A stretch of 64,000 nucleotides of DNA from Lineus longissimus (GCF_910592395.1 NC_088314.1:16899998-16963997); one strand, 5' to 3'; counted from the stretch's first letter, positions 12,541 to 25,875 are shown. Notes: generated by a model from the sequence alone, not told the origin. Numbers and translations are program-made.

Positions 12541-15500
12541 ATGTTGCGTACATGCGGAAATGGTTTAGTAGCTCAATTGTGTCAATATAAATCAAAACAA
12601 CAAGCAATCAAGTGCTTTTATCACCTAAAAAACTTTGCTCAAGTTTGGGGTATTGGACGGCCGAGCAGACTTCAGCACCATGTAACAGTACGGACTGCAC
12701 CTTACATGTGTACGACTGCGCCTGGCGTTAAAAGTGGGCGTGGCCTGTCAAGGAACACTTCGCTTGGAACAGAGCGCCACCGGTTTGAGGAGCAAGAATT
12801 GAATGTTCATCCTTTTGGTTCTCTAAAACTCTCAACCTCACATCACATCAAAATAGCCTCGGCTAATGCTCAGAAATACCCGGAAATGGACAGATTGATG
12901 TGTTTTGCAGATGAACCCGGGGTGGCGATTAAATTCGCCAGTGATGGGAAGGAACTTTTGGCAAGTATCGATGAAAAATCGGCGAATGACAAGGTCTCAA
13001 CAGATGCTCTTGTCAACTTCCAAGTTCCTATTAAATTTGGTAAGAGCTCTTTAAATTCCAGTACAAAACTTACTTATGACGCCTGCTGGGGGCATCTACC
13101 ATTTTACCAAACGGAAAAATGTTACGAGCAACATGACTTTGTTTTCTGATGAAATTCCATCCGATGACTGAAGCAACATGTCTCTGGGACATTTCCTTAA
13201 GCCGCCTGCCGTTACATCATGCATGTGGTTGCCAGTCAAAACATCCTTCTTCATAGTCGATAGTGATAGTCAAAACATTCTCGCTAACATCTCTTTACCA
13301 TAAAAATGATGAGGAAATTTTTATTTGATCGATGCGTTTGTGTCTCCTACTTATAACTTGTACATGTAGATCTGGCGAGAAGCCTTTGCCTACCAAGTTG
13401 CAGGTTGTGCAAGCAAAGGCATTTAAGTTAACTGCTAAACATTCAAGGAAAACAACCTGTTTAATTCTATTTTCAATCTGAAATTTGAATTTCTTCAATT
13501 TAATATTCTAATTGAAGAAAACAACCAGTACCAAGTTGGTTCACGAGGTGATTTTTAAAATCGAGAATAAAGACACAGAATTTTTGACGCACTGCTTACC
13601 CAGGAACTTGTTGTCATGAGCTCTACATGTTCAGTCTTCTTTCAGGTCTCCAAATAACTGCAGAAGAAAATGCTAAAATCCTTATCTCGAGAGTCGAAAG
13701 TGATGTTATAAATATCTCCAGTGACAAAGGGCCATGTTTACTCCAGAATGTCAAGGTACTTCTTCTCCTTCTTCTTAGCATCGGATTATCTTTTTTTCGC
13801 TATACTACAGAACCAGGCCTATATGTCTGTTTCTAATCAACCTGGCTTTTGTCCCTTGCTCCTCCCTTGATCCCAAGAGCTTTTCTCAATAATGCACCTT
13901 CCGTTATATGGCCAGTCTTTTGGTGTCCCAGAGTAAGCAGTTCTAGAGCCCATGCTCTGGTGTCTGATCTGATGCGTTGTACTGTCACCTTCCGGACGCG
14001 GCCATATTCATCCTCTTGTGGTGGGCTTTAAGTCTGCAGTGAGCTATCGTAAATGTTAGACAAAAGATTGGGGGACGCCTCTTATCTGTTCATGTCTGAG
14101 AGCGTGTTGCTCAAACTGATTTAAAATATGGCAAGCAAGCCAAAGATTTAAAACCATAAGGAAAACATGCGTTCTCTTTTGTGACTGAAATAGAAAGTCA
14201 TCTTGACCTTTGCACCATTTCAACAGGTTGATTAAAACTGAGACAGCAGCCTGGTGCTGCTGGCCTCGCGATTCCGTCACTGCAGTATCGACACCAGACG
14301 AGTGGGTCAGGATCGGGTAATACTGGTAGCGACTCCTACGTTTTCTGAAGAGTTATTTCCCTGACTCTGAAAATGAGAGCAAATCCAGACCACCCGCCTT
14401 GTCCCTTTCAAAGACGTACAAAGCTCTGGCTATTGTTGGAACCATTTTAAAACCTTGGCCCATTTGTATGGCTCTTTTTCTCAAGGTTAAAACCCCAAAA
14501 TGGTGTTTTCTTGAAAATAAAGCACCCTAAATGGTGCTTTCTTGAAAATAAGGCACCAGTCTAGAGACTCAAGTGTCCAGCTTCACTGTACGCGATGTGA
14601 TAGTTTTTAGCAGTGTCTCTAATAAACAGCTGGTGATAGGTAAAAAGTTACAGAGACATTGGCTGATATGAATAAAGTCTAGCAAATGCTTTTACTTCAA
14701 TTTTGTACAGAAAGGCTTAGTGTAAATGTACATGTAGTTTTAGATAAAAGCATTTGCTCGTCTTTATTCATATCACCCAATATCTCTGGAAGGTTGTAAT
14801 GTAAGGATCAGCATATGGAATGACTTATCAATTCTACATGAGTGAAAAATGAACATCTATGGTATGAAAAGTTTTAGGCTATATCTCTCAACAGAAAATT
14901 AACCAATAGAATATTTGGATCAAGGTCTCAGTCATATGAAAGCTTCAACCTTAAACTCCACAATGAGATTGACAATATTAAATCTAGCTTATATGTAATC
15001 GAGAGAAGAGTTTGAATGATCTGTTTTAATCTCCAAAAAGCCTATGATCAGAGTTGTTCATTTTTCTGCTCACTTACCGGATATATATTTTTGATAGTGC
15101 TTATTGGACTGATTTTTTTCAATAATGTATGGATGTTCCCTTTTCAGTGTGGCACTCTCAACTTGACCAAGAACAAAGGAATCATTTCTTCAACCAATCT
15201 CCTACAAGGCAATTCTAACCTGGCACTTACAGAAGGGGTAGGTCAGTCTCAAGATAGTGTGTTACCGTAGTGGCCTTAGCTTCTCCTACTGTGGTCGAGT
15301 GGCTGAGTGGCTGCTACCAAAGTGGCAACAGCTTCTCCTACTGTAGGAGCCACTGTGGCTGAGTGGCTGCTACCAAAGTGGCAACAGCTTCTCCTACTGT
15401 AGGAGCCACTGTGGCTGAGTGGCTGCTACCAAAGTGGCAACAGCTTCTCCTACTGTAGGAGCCACTGTGGCTGAGTGGCTGCTACCAAAGTGGCCACAGC

Positions 15501-18500
15501 TTCTCCTACTGTAGGAGCCACTGTGGCTGAGTGGCTGCTACCGAAGTGACCTTAGCTTCTCCTACTGTAGGAGCCACTGTGGTCGAGTGGCTCAGTGGCT
15601 GCTACCAAAGTGGCCTTAGCTTCTCCTACTGTAGGAGCCACTGTGGTCGAGTGGCTCAGTGGCTGCTACCAAAGTGGCCACAGCTTCTCCTACTGTAGGA
15701 GCCACTGTGGCTGAGTGGCTGCTACCGAAGTGACCTTAGCTTCTCCTACTGTAGGAGCCACTGTGGTCGAGTGGCTCAGTGGCTGCTACCAAAGTGGCCT
15801 TAGCTTCTCCTACTGTAGGAGCCACTGTGGTCGAGTGGCTCAGTGGCTGCTACCAAAGTGGCCACAGCTTCTCCTACTGTAGGAGCCACTGTGGCTGAGT
15901 AGCTGCTACCAAAGTGGCCTCAGCTTCTCCTACTGTAGGAGCCACTGTGGCTGAGTGGCTGCTACCAAAGTAGCCTTAGCTTCTCCTACTGTAGGAGCCA
16001 CTGTGGCTCAGTGGCTGCTACCAAAGTGGCCTTAGCTTCTACTACTGTAGGAGCCACTGTGGTCGAGTGGCTCAGTGGCTGCTACCAAAGTGGCCTCAGC
16101 TTCTCCTACTGTATGAGCCACTGTGGCTGAGTGGCTGCTACCAAAGTAGCCTTAGCTTCTCCTACTGTAGGAGCCACTGTGGCTGAGTGGCTGCTACCAA
16201 AGTAGCCTTAGCTTCTCCTACTGTAGGAGCCACTGTGGCTGAGTGGCTGCTACCAAAGTGGCCTTAGCTTCTCCTACTGTAGGAGCCACTGTGGCTCAGT
16301 GGCTGCTACCAAAGTGGCCTTAGCTTCTCCTACTGTAGGAGCCACTGTGGTCGAGTGGTTCAGTGGCTGCTACCAAAGTGGCCACAGCTTCTCCTACTGT
16401 AGGAGCCACTGTGGCTGAGTGGCTGCTACCAAAGTGGCCTTAGCTTCTCCTACTGTAGGAGCCACTGTGGCTCAGTGGCTGCTACCAAAGTGGCCTTAGC
16501 TTCTCCTACTGTAGGAGCCACTGTGGCTCAGTGGCTGCTACCAAAGTGGCCTTAGCTTCTCCTACTGTAGGAGCCACTGTGGCTCAGTGGCTGCTACCAA
16601 AGTGGCCTCAGCTTCTCCTACTGTAGGAGCCACTGTGGCTGAGTGGCTGCTACCAAAGTAGCCTTAGCTTCTCCTACTGTAGGAGCCACTGTGGCTCAGT
16701 GGCTGCTACCAAAGTGGCCTCAGCTTCTCCTACTGTAGGAGCCACTGTGGTCAAGTGGCTCAGTGGGTGTTACCAAAGTGGCCTTAGCTTCTCCTACTGT
16801 AGGAGCCACAGTGGCCGAGTGGCTCAGTGGGTGTTACCAAAGTGGCCACAGCTACTCATACTGCAGGAGGCAATGTCGTTGAGTGGCTCAGTGACAGTTA
16901 GTTTTAAATTGAGTGTAATTATGTTGAAACCAGTCTTCGTATTTTTCAGGACATTACAGCTGACAAACTTCAGGGCCAAAATGTAAACATCCGAATCGAA
17001 AAAGGCGATGCCACTATTCAGTCACTTTATACGGACATGTCAACCTTTTCGGTAAAGGAGGGGAATTTAAACATAAAGAATTGTCATGGTAAAACAAGGG
17101 TTAGCATCGAACATGGAGATCTCACTATTGGTAAGTGGAGGAGACTGTAGCCATCTTTGGACTTATTCGTTAGAGATTTTGAAGGGAGATTAAAGGCAGG
17201 GGTCTGGTGGCAGAGATTGAGTTACACAAAATTGTAAATTAAGTGTCTGTGCCATATCGTAGTGATTGACACCAGTCACACCTGTACAGATAATAGTTTT
17301 CTTACCTGAAGAGTAATAGTTTTATCACCTGAAGAAGTTCCGCAACTGTACATATTAATCATCAGGTCAAATCTATCACCACATGCACAAGAATCATACA
17401 CAACCCAGTTCTCCAACAAATATTTTCCCCATTTTTAAGCGCGTTTAGAAATATGTTTGCCAGATGCTAGGGTGCCGTAAAGATATTTATATTGGAATAT
17501 TTTTGATTTAGATTCCTTGGATGGAGATATTGCTGCCCTAGTTCAAAATGGAAATATCAAAGTACATGTGATGAGGCACCAGAATGTCGATCTGGAGACA
17601 AAAACAGGTGAGATTTCAACCTATTCATCCTCAATTCCCGGCGTAGACTCTTCTAGTTAATGCAATAGGCCATTCCATTCACGAAAGTGGGGGGATGAGC
17701 GTTAGCTCCTTTAGTGAATATATTCTCAGTGTGGATAACAAGCACTGGAGCAGGACTTGTAAGTTTGACTTTGTGAATGACGCAGAGTCATTGATGGTAT
17801 TTACTGCAAGATAATGTTTGAAGTAGGTAGGTAGCTAAGTTTTATTTGGCCAATTTCATTCAAATAATGAGTTTATAGCAGTTGTGAAAGTACTGGCCAG
17901 GAACACAGCCAAGATTAACAGTTAGATATCTAGTGGCTATGGCCCTGCTGGAATGTAAGATTTGGAAGAAAAGTTAGGAGGAAAGGACAATTGAATTAGT
18001 TAGAAACGTCACATCATGTGTGACATTGATTGTCTCATCTGTATTGTGATGTCATTTGTGGTAGGATGATGTCATCATTGAGGTGATCCTGCCAAAACAT
18101 GTAGCTGGGTTGAGAAGGTCTGCAGCCATACCCCTCCCACACTCCCAAGGCGGTCCATTTCATAAAACAGTAACTAACTTTTTGTGTTCCAGGTCTAATC
18201 TCTTTGACCATCGATCCTGAACTTGAAAGCTCTTTTGAAGTCACAGCAGAGACAGTCACACTGAGCGACAGCATTACAATGCACGATGAAAAAGGATCTG
18301 ACGACAAGAAACTGACGGGTATGTAAAACACGTATTCGTATGCGATTTCGCTCTAATGCATAACTCATCATGTCGATTCCTTTTGTGGTTGTTCAGGCAT
18401 GCATCAGGGGTAACAGCGTATTATGTAATCACCCGTCATCCCTCACATTGGCGAGATTAACTGCGAATATGCAACAGCCAAAATTAGTTATGCATTTGTG

Positions 18501-19179
18501 ATATCGCTTATGAATAAAACAATTTTGTGGTTGACTGGACACCATAGAAAATTTTTGATCTTTTATTGTTATTTCAATTCTTCAATATGTTATGAATTAT
18601 TTTTTGACCTAGGAACAAAATACCTGAATTAAAACATGTGCAAATCATCTATCAATTGCCTCATCATCTGAGATCCTTTGAGGAGGGGATAGATAAAACA
18701 AAATCGTCACAAAGGATGTTTTTCATTTTCATGATTCACAGTACCTCATCTCCTAATCAGCTCCGAAAGGGTGTGTGGATGAGCGGCCCTAGCGGATTAG
18801 TTTGACCACTACGCTGTTGTGAACTTCCAAAATGGGAGTGGTGATGGTTCCCAAAACTCAACCAGGAGGCGTTTGGAACAGTTGCTTACATTGAAAGTTG
18901 ATTATTGAAACACAATGATTGGAAGAAAAAATTGTGGCAAAGTAATTATTCCTAACACATCAAATAATTCGTGGTTTATTTCTAACACAATGATTGGAAG
19001 AAAAAATTGTGGCAAAGTAATTATTCCTACAACATCAAATAATTCGTGGTTTATTTCTAATATTTTGAATTTCACTCGCAGGTTTTGTACACAAGCCATC
19101 AGAAAAGGTGATCAAGCTCAAAGCACCTGCCGTGGATATCAGCTCACAAGACTGGTTGTCTGCCTTAAAATTTAGATGA
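12541..19179 (+). CDS. FAM185A: FAM185A orthologue (DUF4097-type repeat protein), 7 coding exons
   Basis: Exons read from the sequence: 12541-13039, 13646-13755, 15148-15237, 16950-17130, 17512-17607, 18193-18318 and 19082-19179. All introns are GT-AG with consistent phase, giving 1200 nt and 399 aa; human FAM185A is of similar length. The first ~40 residues are basic and almost free of acidic residues, which would fit a mitochondrial targeting peptide (inference). From about residue 95 the protein has short alternating hydrophobic strands with many N, G, D and S turns (for example GTLNLTKNKG, NLNIKNCHG, GLISLTIDPE), typical of the DUF4097 beta-helix fold. It ends in SSQDWLSALKFR. I started at ATG 12541; the frame is open a few codons upstream but only with GTG. 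The 3.63-kb tandem duplication ends 3 bp before this ATG. Intron 3 carries a 1.6-kb minisatellite. The molecular role of the family is poorly known. Recognition rests on fold pattern, length and C-terminal similarity. Confidence 0.85.
14651..14788. mobile_element. Foldback element in FAM185A intron 2
   Basis: CAGAGACATTGGCTGATATG with AATAAAGTCTAGCAAATGC at the left is mirrored by GCATTTGCTCGTCTTTATTC and ATATCACCCAATATCTCTG at the right. Arms are about 50 bp and the loop about 40 bp. Confidence 0.65.
15285..16890. repeat. Minisatellite (56- and 64-bp units) in FAM185A intron 3
   Basis: There are about 27 units built on GTGGCTGCTACCAAAGTGGC, then CTTAGCTTCTCCTACTGTAG and GAGCCACTGTGG. Longer units carry an extra 8 bp from the variant TGGTCGAGTGGCTCAGTGG. 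Each unit contains the palindrome CTCCTACTGTAGGAG. Units degrade toward the right end. No protein is implied. Confidence 0.9.
18910..19065. repeat. Two tandem ~72-bp units in FAM185A intron 6
   Basis: The segment CACAATGATTGGAAGAAAAA through CAAATAATTCGTGGTTTATT is present twice (18912-18985 and 18986-19058) with one small difference (CTAACACATC versus CTACAACATC). Confidence 0.85.
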
Positions 19180-19699
19180 TCTTACATGTGACACTCGTTG
19201 CAACCGGTAGTAAGGATGTCTACCCAGGAAATATCAATCGGAACACTTGCACATGGGACAAGATGAAATAATCACTTGTTTCTTGTCCTTGCTGCTGCTT
19301 GCGAGTTGAAATCTTGTGAGTGAAATTGTCAACATGATACCTGGAAAAGTCAGCAACATTATAAAGCCAAATGTGATGTGTGGGAACATATGGGCACAAG
19401 TAAGAACCCTATTGAAAAATTGGTTGCATCAAAATCGAGGATAGCGGCTGTCACCTTAATACCCTGTTGAAATTTTTGTGAGTGCACTAATGAACATGAC
19501 AACTGGAGAACTCAGCAACTTGTCAAAGTTAAATTTGGTGTGAGTGTACCTATAGGGCCTGAGTATAAGTACCCTAGCGAAAAAAAAAGGTCACCACAAC
19601 AAAGATGGCTGCAACCTTATCTGTTGAAATTGTGAGCGCAAACACCATTCATTGATGGGACCTGGGCGTAATTCTTGTTATTAATTCATTGAATTGTGA

Positions 19700-19705
19700 A
19701 ATAAA
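19700..19705 (+). terminator. Possible FAM185A poly(A) signal
   Basis: First AATAAA on the plus strand after the FAM185A stop, about 520 bp downstream and just before the 108-bp satellite. Confidence 0.4.
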
Positions 19706-19849
19706 CCATATTTTTTCAATTTTGATTTTATCATTTCCTTGCTTTCCTTTGATGGAGTTTTAAGTAGTCCAATGTTTACATTATTGCCTGCTGCTGCATA
19801 CAATAGTGCTTCACAACTGGGACACCGGAACATTAATTTCCCTTCTGGC

Positions 19850-21520
19850 CACTCCACAAGTGTCTTATCTCGTAAAGAGACAAAGGACAACCTGAAGAGG
19901 TGCGGTGGTGGTGGGTTCACAACCAGGACAGCTGTTGCCCAATATGACCATTCCACATGTGTCATACCTCGTAAAGAGACCAAGGACAACATGAAGAGGT
20001 GTTCAGGTAGTGGGTTCACAACCAGGACAGCTGTTCACAACCAGAACACATCGGACAGCTCTTGCCCTATTTGATCATTCCATGCGTGTCAGATATCGTA
20101 AAGAGACCGAGGACAAAATAAAGAGGTGTTCAGGTAGTGGGTTCACAACCAGGACACCTCGGACAGCTATGGCCCTATCTGATCATTCCATGCGTGTCAG
20201 ATCTCGTAAAGAGACCGAGGACAACATGAAGAGGTGTTCAGGTAGTGGGTTCACAACCAGGACACCACGGACAGCTCTTGCCCTATCTGATCATTCCATA
20301 CGTGTCAGATATCATAGAGAGACAAAGGACAACATGAAGAGGTGTTCAGGTAGTGGTTCACAACCAGGACACCTCGGACAGCTCTTGCCCTATCTGATCA
20401 TTCCATACGTGTCAGATATCATAGAGAGACAAAGGACAACATGAAGAGGTGTTCAGGTAGTGGTTCACAACCAGGACACCTCGGACAGCTATTGCCCTAT
20501 CTGATCTTTCCATACGTGTCAGATATCATAGAGAGACAAAGGACAACATGAAGAGGTGTTCAGGTAGTGGTTCACAACCAGGACACCTCGGACAGCTATT
20601 GCCCTATCTGATCTTTCCATACGTGTCAGATATCATAAAGAGACAAAGGACAACATGAAGAGGTGCCCAGGTAGTGGGTTCACAACCAGGACAGCTCTTG
20701 CCCAGTCTGACCATTCCACAAGTGTCAGATCTCGTAAAGAGACCAAGGACAACATGAAGAGGTGCCCAGGTAGTGGGTTCACAACCAGGACACCTCGGAC
20801 AGCTATGGCCCTATCTGATCATTCCATACGTGTCAGATATCATAAAGAGACCAAGGACAACATGAAGAGGTGCGGTGGTAGTGGGTTCACAACCAGGACA
20901 CCTCGGACAGCTATTGCCCTATCTGATCTTTCCATACGTGTCAGATATCATAAAGAGACCAAGGACAACATGAAGAGGTGTCCAGGTAGTGGGTTCACAA
21001 CCAGGACACCTCGGACAGCTATTGCCCTATCTGATCTTTCCATACGTGTCAGATATCATGAAGAGACAAAGGACAACATGAAGAGGTGTTCAGGTAGTGG
21101 GTTCACAACCAGGACAGCTGTTCACAACCAGGACACCTCAGACAGCTATTGCCCTATCTGATCTTTCCATACGTGTCAGATATCATGAAGAGACAAAGGA
21201 CAACATGAAGAGGTGCCCAGGTAGTGGGTTCACAACCAGGACAGCTCTTGCCCAGTCTGACCATTCCACAAGTGTCAGATCTCGTAAAGAGACCAAGGAC
21301 AACATGAAGAGGTGCCCAGGTAGTGGGTTCACAACCAGGACACCTCGGACAGCTATGGCCCTATCTGATCATTCCATACGTGTCAGATATCATAAAGAGA
21401 CCAAGGACAACATGAAGAGGTGTTCAGGTAGTGGTTCACAACCAGGACACCTCGGACAGCTCTTGCCCTATCTGACCATTTCACAAGTGCTTAGTCTCAT
21501 AAAGAGAACAAGGTCAAAGT
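19850..21520. repeat. Satellite of ~108-bp units between FAM185A and UXT
   Basis: Units contain AAAGAGACCAAGGACAACAT, GAAGAGGTG, GGTAGTGGGTTCACAACCAG, GACACCTCGGACAGCTATTG and CATACGTGTCAGATATCAT. A full unit is 108 bp, so the frame stays open (36-residue repeat). Several units lack one G in GTGGGTTC and shift the frame, and some are shortened. This argues against a coding role. A larger duplication of several units is visible (20640-20850 versus 21190-21400). Confidence 0.9.
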
Positions 21521-21889
21521 GAGCAACAAGCAGAATTTGTCACAGCCATTTTACAGCTACAAACCGGCCATGGAGAAGCGTACCACGAGCAGTAATCAGA
21601 ATCAACCAGATCGAATCCATAAACTGGACAACTTAGGGGACATACATGTACTATAATATGACTCGGACATACATGTACTATGACTCGCAACTAATTCAAG
21701 TCATTTTTGTTATATTAGCATCTTGGAAGAGATATAAAACCAGACAGCAAGCACCAGTGTGCCTCTGTTGGCCAATGAGAGGAGCAAGGGGAAGTGGCAG
21801 CTCGAGGACAATAACCGCTGTTGGTCAGGTGGTAGGTCCACTGGTGGTCCATCGATTCTGTCCCTTTCAGCAGAGTCTTTCAAATAAAC

Positions 21890-22570
21890 TTTGCTTTCAG
21901 TAAGCAATCCAGCATCCGGCGGTTGGAGTAGCAGGAGGAATAGTCTACGATCTTTCACAACTTGCGAAGGGTGCAGCAGAAAGAATGGACCCGGTCTTTT
22001 AAAACCTGTTGCTGGTGTAGCTGTCTTTTACAACCATTGCTGACGAAGCCAGAGGAATTGACTCCTGTATTTGCTGAAGCAGGAGGAGGACCACCTGTCC
22101 TTTACATCATGGTCCCCGGTCTCGCACAGCCTGTTGCACCAGACGAGTTCAGCACATGGTCTCTCACAACCAACGTCACTTTTAAGGCAGCTGCTGCTTT
22201 TACAACATTGTGGCTAGTGTAGCAAGAGGTTGAGTTCTCTGTCTCTCACAACGAGCAGCTTGTGTATGTTGCAGGGGGATTAGCCCGAGGCTTTCCCAAA
22301 TTGTCGCTTATGTCACAGTAGGAATCTATCCCAAGTTATGGCTTCTGTAGCAGGAGCCTTACCCCATGTTGTCATCCTTGTCTTTCACAGCTAGTGGCTG
22401 GTGTAGCAGGAGGAATAGTCCCCCCCCCCCCACAACTTGATCCCCTGTCGTTCACAAGCCATGGCTGGTGTAGCAGGAGGCATAGTCCCCTGTCTTTCAC
22501 AGCCTGTGGACTAGTGTAGCAAGAGGAACACAATGTAGTTCCTGGTCTTTCGCAATGTCCAACTTTACTT
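21890..22570. repeat. Degenerate GTAGCAGGAGG repeats
   Basis: The phrase GTGTAGCAGGAGGAATAGTC and CTTTCACAGCC/AACC recurs at irregular spacing of 55-65 bp. It looks like an old minisatellite. No gene is visible in this spacer. Confidence 0.6.
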
Positions 22571-22727
22571 GGGAAGGAAAGGAATGGGATACTACACATA
22601 GGTTCGAGTGGCCTGGGAATATTTTTATGCCCATTTTCTCTAATGAAACAGCCTCGGATACACTTCGTCCTTTCAACTAAAAACTGACACAGACCCAGCA
22701 CCCTCATCAAAACAGCATTTTTTCAAG

Positions 22728-23039
22728 ATGGCTAGCACATGCAATACAGATCTCGAGGTCATCCGATCTTGTCCTCATCCCATGTGCAGTATGATATACG
22801 AACAGTCACAATCAGAATGCACCCGAGACAGTCACAACCATGGAGGAGACACCACAGATAGCCCTCCCCCACTTCAGCCGCCTCCCCCTAAATGCACTGT
22901 TCCAAAAGCTGCTTTTCTGTATGAAATCACTTGTGTCCTGACTGAATCTCTGTATATGGTAGGCATAGTTCCTGTTGACATGTTCCCAATAAAGTGCAAC
23001 CTTCCAAAAACATTGAAAAAGAAAGGAATTGATGCATGA
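22728..23039 (+). other. Unrecognised 103-codon open frame between FAM185A and UXT
   Basis: Starts MASTCNTDLEVIRSCPHPMC and includes a proline run (DSPPPLQPPPPKC). AATAAA lies near its end and just downstream. It has no homology that I recognise. It could be part of a long FAM185A 3' UTR, a small orphan gene or chance. Confidence 0.2.
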
Positions 23040-23041
23040 TA

Positions 23042-23047
23042 TTTATT
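23042..23047 (-). terminator. Likely UXT poly(A) signal
   Basis: AATAAA on the minus strand, about 260 bp beyond the UXT stop codon. A plus-strand AATAAA sits within 12 bp, so converging transcripts could end at the same point. Confidence 0.5.
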
Positions 23048-23308
23048 ATCAAAATAAAATGAATGTACAGTATTTACAGTTGCAGACCTGTTCTTGTGTT
23101 TAACATTTTGTTTTCATATCTAATGACACTAATCTTCCTGAAAAAAAACCATCCAAATCCGTTCGTATTACTGCAAAAATGCATCAGGACCAATAAACAT
23201 GGACTTCTATGCAGTCCATTTTGTCATCCTAATCGTCCTTCCTCTGTACCAGGTAACAGGACGAGGGCACCCGGAATGTAAATAAGCACAGCTGTATCTT
23301 CCAGTTCT

Positions 23309-25816
23309 CTAAAGAAAGATATCCCTTTGTGGTGGCCTTGGGTCATGGCTGCTGATATTCTGAAGTTCTCTCAAACCCTGAAATGAAATAGTGGATTTGT
23401 TTAGATATCTGCAAATAAAGTCACGTATCCTGGGGTTTGCAGCAAACTTCGTAAGCTTCAAAGCCCATGTTTCCGGCCGAGATGATCACCCCAAAATTGA
23501 AATCTTAGGTTATCCTTTGGATCTAGAAATACTGCATGGGCCTAACATGGACAGCGTTCAAGCACCATAGCTCAGCCAAGGTAGCAAATATAAGCAAAAA
23601 ACCCTTTAAATAAGTAAACAAATTGAGAGTTTCAAATACTGCAACAGCCTGCTGGACAGAGGTTTTGATGTGAAACTTCCACCAGGTGTTCCTAAAGAAC
23701 CTCAGATCAGAATGCCCACAGTAAATAACAACTAAATTGGGTATTTAAAACAAGGGAGCGTTTGTTTTCCTAGACACGGGACCAAGGGAATTAAAACACA
23801 GGAATACAAGATGCTCGGAACCTCGTAATACTCAAGAGTTTGGGATTCTGATTCTCAGTGGATGCCAGAACAACAGAATGGGGATTTACACCACTGTCTA
23901 CGATATCCAGCCCACTGAAAAAAATTAAAATATCTTTACCTCAAGGACGAGTTTGATATGTGCCTTCACCTTGGCAGCATCTTTTGTCAGTTGATCGACC
24001 GACATTTTAAGGAAAGATGTCTTTTTGTCGATGAAATCCAATGCTTCATCCATAGTCATCTCCACGTAGAACCCGAACCCAACGCAGACACATATCATGG
24101 ACGTGTCTGGGCTGAAATCAAAACATGAAAGATGTCCGTCAAGGAGGTGTTTCAAGATGGATTTGGAGGGGAATATTAGAGAGGAGCTAGGGGTCCAATT
24201 GGTTGCCTCCATGTTATATGAGGGCATTGACAGCTTGAAGACAGATTTTAGATCACTTTAAAAGGGATCCTAGACTGGAGCCACACGGACTAGATAAGGT
24301 TACACATGACAATGATAGGAGTCACTACTGTCTATGGTAAGAAAAAATTAGATTGAAGAGACAAGACCACTAATGAATATTCATAGGTTGGAGGGTCGAG
24401 GCCTATCAATTAGACGAGTGCATGTTTTTAACTCTCAAGTACATATTTGGAGAGGTATTGAAAAAATATTTGTTGTGGCAAGTCTACAGATATAAAGAAA
24501 TTATTTGATGAAAAAATTAATTTCGAATTTTGATAATTGGGTAATAGGGGGCGTGTTTTGAATTTTTTCTGCCAGTTGGCTGAAAAGAGTGGAAATATCA
24601 AAGTCTGTCTAATTTGTCGATTATCAAAAAATTTCCGAGGTCAATCACCATTTTATTTTTCACCATTTACTTGCCCGACTGTCCGGAATAACATAATCTA
24701 AATTTCAGATTCACAACACCACGCGTTCTTTGATGCGTCGCGGTCAAACATTGACAATTTAACTGCTAAAAGGCTTAAATGAAATGGCCAGGGCCATTGT
24801 GCTCACCTCATGTGGAGGAAAGATGGATAAAGAGCATGGTCTTGTGTCATGTAGTGTTAGGTTTGATGTAGGTCCAAGCAATTACAATTTCCCCAAAATG
24901 GCCAATTTACAGTACATTCGACCTCTGTGACCTTGAAAAGTAGGTCAAATCAAAGAAGACCCGGGTGACACATTGAATGGTTGTTAGAATTAAATGTACC
25001 TATGATATAAAATTGGTGCCAATCGGGCAAGTCATTACTAGGAATAATGGCATTTTGAAGAATTTAGGATTTGGCCCCCTCCCTGGAGGCCAAACGGCAA
25101 ATCAGATCGCACCAAACTTCGGTACCTGAGATCACCTGACCAAGGGGTACATGTGTACTTAATTTGTGATCAATAGTCATTGCAGTTAAGAAACGTGCCA
25201 TTGTTACGGCCTGACGGCGAATTTACGCCATTTGACCTCTGTGACCTTGACAAGAGGGTCAAATTAAAAACCTGTGTGACATATACTGTATGGTGGTTAG
25301 ATGTACCCATGATATCAAATTGGTGGCAATCGGGCAAGAAGTTAAGGAATAATCACATTTTTAAGGTTTTGGATTTTGCCCCCTGGTGGTCAAGTGGTGA
25401 ATCATATTGGACCAAACTTCGGTCCCTGAGATCAGCTGACTAAGGGGTAAATGTGTACCAAATTTGGTATCAATAGTCATTGCAGTTTAGAAACGTGCCA
25501 TCGTTACATCCTAATGGCCAATTTACACCATTTGACCTCTGTGACCTTGAAAAGGAGGTCAAATCAAAAACCCAGAGGATATATGATGCACCTTTGCTAG
25601 AAGTACCTACCATATTTTTTTTCAAAATTTCCCGACTACTATTGAGGGAGATATTGCATATTTTCACTTTTAACGTTTGGCCCCCTGGTGGCCAACCATG
25701 AAACGAATCGGACCGAAACTTGGTCTCCCAGGTGTCATTACATAAGGGTACATGTGTACCAAGTTTCAACTCAATAGCTCTAACAGTTACGAAACGTGCC
25801 CTGCTAACGGACGACG

Positions 25817-25875
<59 letters not shown>

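Noticed and set aside
15285-16890. Regular repeats resembling a CRISPR array
   Set aside because: Units are contiguous 56/64-bp minisatellite copies without unique spacers, inside an animal intron.
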